A stretch of DNA of 64,000 nucleotides, taken from assembly GCF_012163135.1 (NCBI RefSeq), contig NZ_JAAVUP010000002.1:930001-994000 (forward strand). The letters run 5' to 3'. Shown here in pieces: positions 59,039 through 64,000 of the stretch; positions within the stretch are counted from its first letter, which is position 1; each line of letters starts with the position of its first letter. The notes under the pieces are model-generated. The model was not told the origin of the DNA. It did no database searches and saw only the letters and a program-made list of their open reading frames with translations. This stretch comes from Neoroseomonas oryzicola (GTDB taxonomy: Bacteria; Pseudomonadota; Alphaproteobacteria; Acetobacterales; Acetobacteraceae). A program made the translations under genes and the position numbers.

Positions 59039-59878
59039 CTAGCGCGCGTTCAGCACCCCTGCGCAGGCAGCGGGCAGTTGCGGCGCCGGGCCCTGGCGCC
59101 GCGGGCGCGGGGCGCGTGCCTCGGCCGAGAACCACCAGTCGAGGCTCGCATCGCAGCCGTCGCCCGGCGGCGGGGGCGGCGGCGCGCCGGTGCATTCCGC
59201 CTGGCCGGCGGGGCAGGGCAGGCGGATATGCATGTGGGCATCGTGGCCCCACCAGGGCCGGACGCGCCGCAGCCAGGGCTCGCCCGCGTGGCGGCGGCAC
59301 AGTTCCCGCTTGATCGCGGCATTGACCAGCAGGCGGTCGATCCCGGGCTGTTCGGCGGCCAGCCGGATCAGCGCCGCATGGCGTTCGGTGAAGCGCCGCG
59401 GATCGACCCCAGACCCGTCCGGCAGCACCAGGGAGGCAGGCTGGATACCTTCCCGCTGCGCCGTCGGCAGCAGCGGCTTCACCGACAGGTCCAGCCAGAT
59501 GTCGGCATCGATGCCGATCTGGTGGCTGGCATGGCCGAAGCTCATCGGCCCGCCGCGCGGCTGGGAAATGTCCCCCATCCAAAGGTCCGGGAACCCCGCC
59601 GCGCGCGCCCGCTGCGCGAAGGTGGTCAGCCAGGCGACCATCGCCGGATGGCCCCAGTGCCGGTTGCGGCCTGTGTTCACCGCCTGCCAGCCTGGCCCGT
59701 GGTCGGGCAGTTGCACCGCGCCGGCGATGCAGCCGAGCCCCGCGCTGCCGACGATCCGCGCCGGTCCCGGCGCCGGCGCCGTCACCGCGCCCCAGAGTTC
59801 CGCCCGCGTGATCCCCTGCGCCGCCGCGGCGCCGGAGAGGATCAACGTAAGAATTGCGCCCAGCGCTGCCTTGCCCAT
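59039..59878 (-). CDS. mepA: Penicillin-insensitive murein endopeptidase
   Basis: 279 residues with a signal peptide at 1-20 (MGKAALGAILTLILSGAAAA). MepA/LAS metallopeptidase: 'FGHASHQIGIDADIWLDL' (about 120-137) and 'WWGHDAHMHIRLPCPAGQAE' (about 215-234) give the His/Asp zinc site. It cleaves D-Ala-meso-DAP cross-links in the periplasm. It converges on the DUF882 gene with a 4-bp gap, so three cell-wall genes are clustered. Confidence 0.95.
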   Translation of the reverse strand: MGKAALGAILTLILSGAAAAQGITRAELWGAVTAPAPGPARIVGSAGLGCIAGAVQLPDHGPGWQAVNTGRNRHWGHPAMVAWLTTFAQRARAAGFPDLWMGDISQPRGGPMSFGHASHQIGIDADIWLDLSVKPLLPTAQREGIQPASLVLPDGSGVDPRRFTERHAALIRLAAEQPGIDRLLVNAAIKRELCRRHAGEPWLRRVRPWWGHDAHMHIRLPCPAGQAECTGAPPPPPPGDGCDASLDWWFSAEARAPRPRRQGPAPQLPAACAGVLNAR

Positions 59879-59950
59879 GCCCGATTGCTAGAGCAGATGG
59901 CGGCGGGGCGGAAATGCCCGTCATCGTGATCGCGGTCCCGGAGGATCGGT

Positions 59951-60946
59951 TTGGCCCGTTATCTTGTCACCGGCGGCGCCGGCTTCGTCGGCAGCCACGC
60001 GGTGCTGGCACTTCTCGACCGCGGGCACGAAGTCGTCGTGTTCGACAATCTCACCCAGGGCCATCGCGCGGCCGTGCCGTCGGCCGCGACGCTGGTCGAG
60101 GCCGAACTGGCCGATACGAAGCGCGTCGCGGAGGTCTTCGCCACCTGGCGCTTCGATGCGGTGCTGCATTTCGCCGCCCTGTCCATCGTCGGCGCGAGCA
60201 TGCGCGAGCCGCTGCACTACATCGCCGAGAACGTCGGGCATTCGCTGCGCCTGGCGGATGCCGCGATCAAGGCCGGCTGCCTGCGCTTCGTGTTGTCGTC
60301 CACGGCCGCGCTGTTCGGCGACCCCGATCGCGTGCCGATCGACGAGGACTGTCGCATCGCCCCGTCGAATCCCTATGGCGACAGCAAGCGGATGGTCGAG
60401 GAAGGCCTCGCCTGGGCCGGGCGCATCCACGGCCTGCGATTCGCCACGCTGCGCTACTTCAACGCCGCGGGCTCCGATCCCGCCGGCCGGGCGGGCGAGG
60501 ACCACGACCCCGAGACGCATCTGGTGCCGCTCGCGATCGATGCCGCGCTCGGTCGCCGCCCGGCGCTGACCATCTTCGGCGACGACTACGCGACGCCGGA
60601 TGGCACCTGCATCCGCGACTACGTCCACGTCACCGACCTCGCCGAGGCGCACATCGCCGCCCTCGCGCGGCTCGAGACGCATGGCTCCTGCCGCTACAAT
60701 GTCGGCAGCGGCATTGGCGCGTCGGTGAAGGAGGTGATCGCCGCGTTGGAGCGCGTCGGCGGCCGCCCGGTGCCGCATTCCATGGGCCCGCGCCGCGCGG
60801 GCGATCCCGCGATCCTCGTCGCCGCATCGGACCGGTTGCGCGCCGAGACCGGCTGGACGCCGAAGCATGGTTCGCTGGACGAGATCGTCCGCACCGCCTG
60901 GGCGTGGCGCGAGGCGCACCCCAAGGGCTACGGCGACCGCGGCTGA
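59951..60946 (+). CDS. galE: UDP-glucose 4-epimerase
   Basis: 331 residues from a TTG at 59951, with GGAGGA 6 nt upstream (no ATG or GTG fits). Extended SDR: '[20 protein letters not shown]' (residues 5-24), '[20 protein letters not shown]' with the catalytic Ser (about 116-135), '[14 protein letters not shown]' with Tyr/Lys (about 140-153), '[20 protein letters not shown]' (about 207-226) typical of GalE. Interconverts UDP-glucose and UDP-galactose for envelope polysaccharides. It overlaps the convergent acetyltransferase by 19 bp. Confidence 0.93.
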   Translation: MARYLVTGGAGFVGSHAVLALLDRGHEVVVFDNLTQGHRAAVPSAATLVEAELADTKRVAEVFATWRFDAVLHFAALSIVGASMREPLHYIAENVGHSLRLADAAIKAGCLRFVLSSTAALFGDPDRVPIDEDCRIAPSNPYGDSKRMVEEGLAWAGRIHGLRFATLRYFNAAGSDPAGRAGEDHDPETHLVPLAIDAALGRRPALTIFGDDYATPDGTCIRDYVHVTDLAEAHIAALARLETHGSCRYNVGSGIGASVKEVIAALERVGGRPVPHSMGPRRAGDPAILVAASDRLRAETGWTPKHGSLDEIVRTAWAWREAHPKGYGDRG

Positions 60947-61569
60947 TCCCAGCGGTCGCAGAAGGCCGCGACATCGCCTGACTGGAATTCCCCGAGGCGC
61001 TCCATGATCGCCTCGAAGGGCCAGTCCCACCAGGCGATGCGCTGCAGCCGCGTGGCGATCTCCGCGGGGAAGCGCGCGCGGATCACGCGCGCCGGCACGC
61101 CGCCGACGATGGCATAGGGCGGCACGTCCTTCGCGACCACCGCGCCGGCGGCGAGCACCGCGCCGTCGCCCACGGTGACGCCGGCGAGCACCGTCACGCC
61201 GTGCCCGATCCAGACATCGTTGCCGATGCGCGTGCGGGCCGCGCGCCGGGCCGCGAAGAAGGCAGCGTCGCGCTGCTTCGTCGCGTCGTAGTATTCGGGG
61301 CAGTAGGTGAAGCGGTGCTGCGATGGCCGGTCCATCGGATGGTTCGGCGGCCCGATGCGCACCTGCGCGGCGATGGCGCAGAACTTGCCGATCTCGGCAT
61401 CCGCGACCTGGCAGTCATGGCCGAGATAGGAGTAGTCGCCGAGCGTCGCGTAGGAGACCGCGCAGCGTTCGAGGATCTCGCAGCACGCGCCGATCGTGGC
61501 CTCGCGCAGCTTCGCGCTCGGGTGGATGAAGGTCTCGGCGAGCTTCGGGCGCGGGGCGGGCTGGTCCAT
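60928..61569 (-). CDS. Hexapeptide-repeat acetyltransferase (phosphonate-type DapH/DapD-like family)
   Basis: 213 residues. Left-handed beta-helix transferase: '[20 protein letters not shown]' and '[20 protein letters not shown]' then '[20 protein letters not shown]' (about 72-91, with the catalytic-type His), '[20 protein letters not shown]' (about 117-136) and '[15 protein letters not shown]'. This pattern matches the hexapeptide acetyltransferase family described from phosphonate gene clusters, but no phn genes are present here. Acceptor unknown. Confidence 0.85.
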   Translation of the reverse strand: MDQPAPRPKLAETFIHPSAKLREATIGACCEILERCAVSYATLGDYSYLGHDCQVADAEIGKFCAIAAQVRIGPPNHPMDRPSQHRFTYCPEYYDATKQRDAAFFAARRAARTRIGNDVWIGHGVTVLAGVTVGDGAVLAAGAVVAKDVPPYAIVGGVPARVIRARFPAEIATRLQRIAWWDWPFEAIMERLGEFQSGDVAAFCDRWDQPRSP

Positions 61570-61723
61570 GGGCCGGGACTGGGCGCCCGCCGCGGTCCCG
61601 GGTCAATGCGGAGGACCCGCGCCGGCATCCGCTGGCGGGCGGGTTTCATCCCATCGTCACGGGCCGCCTTGCGCCCCCGCCGGGGCGTGCCCATCGTGGG
61701 TTGAACGACCTGAGGAGACTTCC

Positions 61724-62431
61724 ATGCCCGCCCCCATCGAGGTCTGGACCTGGCCGACGCCCAACGGCCACAAGGTCCACATCATGCTCGAGGAACTCGG
61801 CCTGGCCTACACGGTGGTCCCGGTCGCGATCGGCAAGGGCGAGCAGTTCCGCCCCGAATTCCTTGCCATCACGCCGAACCACCGCATCCCCGCCATCGTC
61901 GACCCGGAAGGCCCGGGCGGGGAGCGCTTCAGCCTGTTCGAGAGCGGCGCGATCCTGATCTACCTGGCCGAGAAGGCCGGATCGGACCTGCTGCCGAAGG
62001 ACCCCGCCACCCGCTACCGCTGCCTGCAATGGGTGATGTTCCAGATGGGCGGCGTCGGGCCGATGTTCGGCCAGTACAACCACTTCGCGAACTACGCGGC
62101 GGAAAAGCTGCCCTACGCCATCGAGCGCTACACCAACGAGGTCGCGCGCCTGCACCGCGTGCTCGACAAGCGCCTGGCCGAAAGCGTCTACCTCGCGGGC
62201 CCGGACTACTCGATCGCCGACATCGCGACCTTTCCCTGGATCCGGAACCCCGACCGGCGCAACGTTGATCTCGGTCAATATCCCAACGTGAAGCGCTGGC
62301 ACGATGCCATCGCCGCCCGCCCCGCCGTGCAGCGCGGCGTCGCGGTCCTGGCGGAGAACCAGCGCCGGGGCACCATGACCGACGCCGAGCGGGAGATCAT
62401 GTTCGGCAAGACCCAGTTCGCGGTACGCTGA
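61724..62431 (+). CDS. Glutathione S-transferase, YfcG/YghU-like
   Basis: 235 residues from ATG 61724 (GAGGAG upstream). The N-terminal thioredoxin-like domain has 'VWTWPTPNGHKVHIMLEELG' (about 6-25), with Thr/Asn replacing the usual Tyr/Ser, and 'NHRIPAIVDPEGPGG' (about 50-64), then 'LFESGAILIYLAEKAG'. The C-terminal helical domain continues to about 210. Nu-class GSTs of this type reduce disulfides or organic hydroperoxides with glutathione. It precedes the VOC gene by 35 bp. Confidence 0.92.
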   Translation: MPAPIEVWTWPTPNGHKVHIMLEELGLAYTVVPVAIGKGEQFRPEFLAITPNHRIPAIVDPEGPGGERFSLFESGAILIYLAEKAGSDLLPKDPATRYRCLQWVMFQMGGVGPMFGQYNHFANYAAEKLPYAIERYTNEVARLHRVLDKRLAESVYLAGPDYSIADIATFPWIRNPDRRNVDLGQYPNVKRWHDAIAARPAVQRGVAVLAENQRRGTMTDAEREIMFGKTQFAVR

Positions 62432-62466
62432 CCCGTCCCCGGACCAACACGGACGCCAGGAACCAC

Positions 62467-63108
62467 ATGGCCGAGATCGACCATATCGTCATCGGTGCGC
62501 GCACGCTCGACGAAGGTGCGCGCTACATCGAGGAGCTGCTGGGCGTGAAGCCCACCAAGGGCGGCGCGCATCCGGGCGTCGGCACGCACAACATGCTGCT
62601 GGGCATGGGCGCCAACTGCTACATCGAGCTGATCGCGCCGGATCCGGCCCAGCCCGACCCGCCGCATCCCCGGCCCTTCGACCTCGACGACGCATCGCTG
62701 AAGACCGCGCTGGAGGCCGAGCCGCGGCTGATCGCCTATGTCGCCTCGACGCCGGCGCTCGATGCCGTGGTCGCGCGGCTTGGCCCGTCCCATGCGGGCG
62801 ACATCCGCGCCATGACGCGCGGCAACCTGTCCTGGCGCATGGCCTTTCCGCCGCAGCGGCAGGACATGGACAACCTGATCCCGCCGCTGATCCAGTGGGA
62901 TGGCGAGCGCGCGGCAAAGCACATCAAGGATTCGGGCTGGCGCCTGACGGGGCTCGAGGCCGAGCATCCCGATGCGGTGGCGGTCCGATCCTCGCTGACG
63001 GCGCGCGGCCTCGGCGACGCGGTGAAGGTGCGCCAGAGCCCGCATCCACGGCTGATCGCGCATCTGCGCGGCCGCGACGGGCGCGAGGTGACGCTGACCA
63101 GCGCGTGA
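62467..63108 (+). CDS. VOC-family (glyoxalase-like) protein
   Basis: 213 residues, ATG 62467 with CAGGAACC upstream. Vicinal-oxygen-chelate fold of the glyoxalase-like (Glyoxalase_3) type: 'EIDHIVIGARTLDEGARYIE' (3-22), 'GVGTHNMLLGMGANCYIELI' (about 38-57), and C-terminal 'AEHPDAVAVRSSLTARGLGD'. Metal ligand His in 'DHIV' and Glu in 'YIELI' are visible. Likely cotranscribed with the glutathione S-transferase; substrate unknown. Confidence 0.88.
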   Translation: MAEIDHIVIGARTLDEGARYIEELLGVKPTKGGAHPGVGTHNMLLGMGANCYIELIAPDPAQPDPPHPRPFDLDDASLKTALEAEPRLIAYVASTPALDAVVARLGPSHAGDIRAMTRGNLSWRMAFPPQRQDMDNLIPPLIQWDGERAAKHIKDSGWRLTGLEAEHPDAVAVRSSLTARGLGDAVKVRQSPHPRLIAHLRGRDGREVTLTSA

Positions 63109-63213
63109 CCGCGCCCGGCGATCACCAACCTTTTCATGTCCTGGTGAACTTGGCTGTGTAGACTCGTGCGGCGGCGCAATGCGCCACCGCATGCGAGGAG
63201 TGGAATGGCGCCT

Positions 63214-63861
63214 TCAGACGGCCGGACGGTATCGCCAGACGCTGGCCGGCGGGAAGTTCAGCGGCGTCCAGGCCTCGCGACGACCCGTGAGCCCAAGCGT
63301 CTTCATCGGCAAAGGCGAGGTCACGCAATAGCTGTACAGCAGGAAGCCGCGGCCTGGTGCCACCGCCTCGACGGCGGCGACGAATCGCTGCTGCTGCTCG
63401 GTCGGCAGCAATACCAGCGGGATGCCGCAGATCGCCGTGCCGACCTTGCCGTGCAGGGCGGCGGGCAGCGTCTCGGGCAGGGCGAAGGCGTCGCCCTCGA
63501 CCACGGTGACGCCGGGCAGGGTGCGCGCCAGGTGCTTCGCCATCTCGGGCACGATCTCGACCACCACCAGCCGGTCGGCCGGCACGCCGTTCGCGAGCAG
63601 GGCGCGCGAGATCGCGCCGGTGCCGGCGCCGAGTTCCACCACCACCTCGTCGCCGGCACGCTCGATGAGGGCCGCGATGCGGCGCCCGAGCGCCGGGGAG
63701 GACGGGACGACCGAACCCATCTGCAGCGGGTTCGCCAGCCAGCGGCGGAAGAAGAGCGCCGCGCCACTCGCCGCGCGACCTTCGGACCGGTTTCCGAGTA
63801 TGATGCCCGACATGCCTCTCTCCGTGACAAAGCGATGACGATTCAAGGGGTTGTCATCCAT
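63214..63861 (-). CDS. SAM-dependent methyltransferase, phospholipid N-methyltransferase-like
   Basis: 215 residues from ATG 63861; ATG 63813 (199 residues) starts nearer the conserved part. 'FFRRWLANPLQMGSVVPSSP' (about 39-58) is characteristic of the PmtA/rRNA-dimethylase-like phospholipid methyltransferase family, and motif I is 'VVELGAGTGAISRALLANG' (about 73-91), followed by 'VVVEIVPEMAKHLARTLPGV'. It would methylate phosphatidylethanolamine or another acceptor. Divergent from pleD. Confidence 0.85.
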   Translation of the reverse strand: MDDNPLNRHRFVTERGMSGIILGNRSEGRAASGAALFFRRWLANPLQMGSVVPSSPALGRRIAALIERAGDEVVVELGAGTGAISRALLANGVPADRLVVVEIVPEMAKHLARTLPGVTVVEGDAFALPETLPAALHGKVGTAICGIPLVLLPTEQQQRFVAAVEAVAPGRGFLLYSYCVTSPLPMKTLGLTGRREAWTPLNFPPASVWRYRPAV

Positions 63862-63929
63862 CCGGTGATAGGTCGCGCATCCCGGGGCGGCCAGTTACCG
63901 TTCGGTGGCGCCGCCCGGGCGGCCGCGGC

Positions 63930-64000
63930 ATGACCGCGCGCATCCTCGTCGTCGACGACGTGCCGGCGAACCTCCGCCTGCTCGAAGCCAAGCTGCGGGC
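63930..64000 (+). CDS. pleD: Response regulator PleD, N-terminus (3' truncated)
   Basis: Only 24 codons lie in the window: MTARILVVDDVPANLRLLEA then KLRA. This is the start of a receiver domain with the acidic pocket 'VDD', and 'NLRLLEAKL' is typical of the first receiver of PleD, a diguanylate cyclase controlling cell polarity in alphaproteobacteria. The GGDEF part is outside the window. Confidence 0.75.
   Translation, partial: MTARILVVDDVPANLRLLEAKLR

Noticed and set aside
1-64000. tRNA, rRNA, insertion sequences, integrase or attachment sites
   Set aside because: No transposase or integrase frame, terminal inverted repeats or RNA-like cloverleaf was recognised by eye; a covariance-model scan would be needed to exclude small RNAs.

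Overview
The window is very GC-rich, densely packed DNA with long open frames on both strands. Gene order and families point to an alphaproteobacterium, most likely an Acetobacteraceae / Roseomonas-type soil or plant-associated heterotroph. The evidence is a minCDE operon, a pleD-type response regulator at the right edge, four orphan Bug/TctC periplasmic receptors, and a large set of uptake systems for amino acids, peptides and organic acids. This taxonomic call is an inference. No rRNA, tRNA, insertion sequence, prophage or CRISPR array was recognised.

Layout. 1-0.64 kb: 3' end of an AbgB-like amidohydrolase, closed by a bidirectional terminator. 0.7-5.3 kb (minus): a complete branched-chain amino-acid-type ABC transporter operon (livG-livF-livH-livM-substrate-binding protein). 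5.5-8.15 kb (minus): the most unusual locus. It has a 287-residue protein made almost entirely of 15 tandem 19-residue repeats, each ending in Gly-Cys-Arg, followed by a DUF6065-like gene and a DUF169 gene. An AT-rich 409-bp control region with a perfect dyad separates it from a divergent 674-residue BTAD/TolB-like/TPR regulator (8.56-10.58 kb). 10.6-14.3 kb (minus): an operon of MOSC, kynurenine formamidase-like hydrolase, 2-hydroxyacid dehydrogenase, thioesterase and NMT1-type binding protein. 14.5-16.4 kb: minCDE. 16.5-18.7 kb (minus): a phospholipase D/cardiolipin-synthase-like protein and an endonuclease/exonuclease/phosphatase family protein. 18.8-25.7 kb: a cytoplasmic gamma-glutamyltransferase-like enzyme leading into a peptide ABC transporter (two permeases, two ATPases), with its binding protein convergent. 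25.8-29.3 kb: pobA, a Gfo/Idh/MocA oxidoreductase and an MFS transporter.

29.4-50.997 kb is a catabolic patchwork. It holds four Bug receptors interleaved with a 3-hydroxyisobutyrate-dehydrogenase-like enzyme, an amidohydrolase, a tartrate-dehydrogenase-like enzyme, a DUF1028 protein, a HAD dehalogenase, an isocitrate-lyase/PEP-mutase superfamily lyase, two NTF2-like proteins, an FAH-family hydrolase, a TauD-like dioxygenase, a DadA-like oxidase, an unknown protein, an iron-containing alcohol dehydrogenase/maleylacetate reductase, a luciferase-like flavin monooxygenase, an AapJ-like receptor, a 2,4-dienoyl-CoA-reductase-like SDR, an enoyl-CoA hydratase and an amidase. 51.1-53.2 kb: an SDR and a class-III aminotransferase. 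53.25-56.8 kb: a DUF1194 protein and, divergent from it, a three-subunit HcnCAB / opine-oxidase-type flavin dehydrogenase. 56.9-59.9 kb: a cell-wall module (L,D-transpeptidase, DUF882 peptidase-like protein, MepA). 60-64 kb: galE, a hexapeptide acetyltransferase, a glutathione S-transferase, a VOC protein, a phospholipid-methyltransferase-like enzyme and the first 24 codons of pleD.

How it works together. Much of the window reads as scavenging metabolism: import of amino acids, peptides and carboxylic acids by periplasmic receptors, with adjacent enzymes funnelling the products to central metabolism. Housekeeping modules for division-site selection and murein remodelling are interspersed. The 15-repeat protein locus fits none of this and is the best candidate for an undescribed system.
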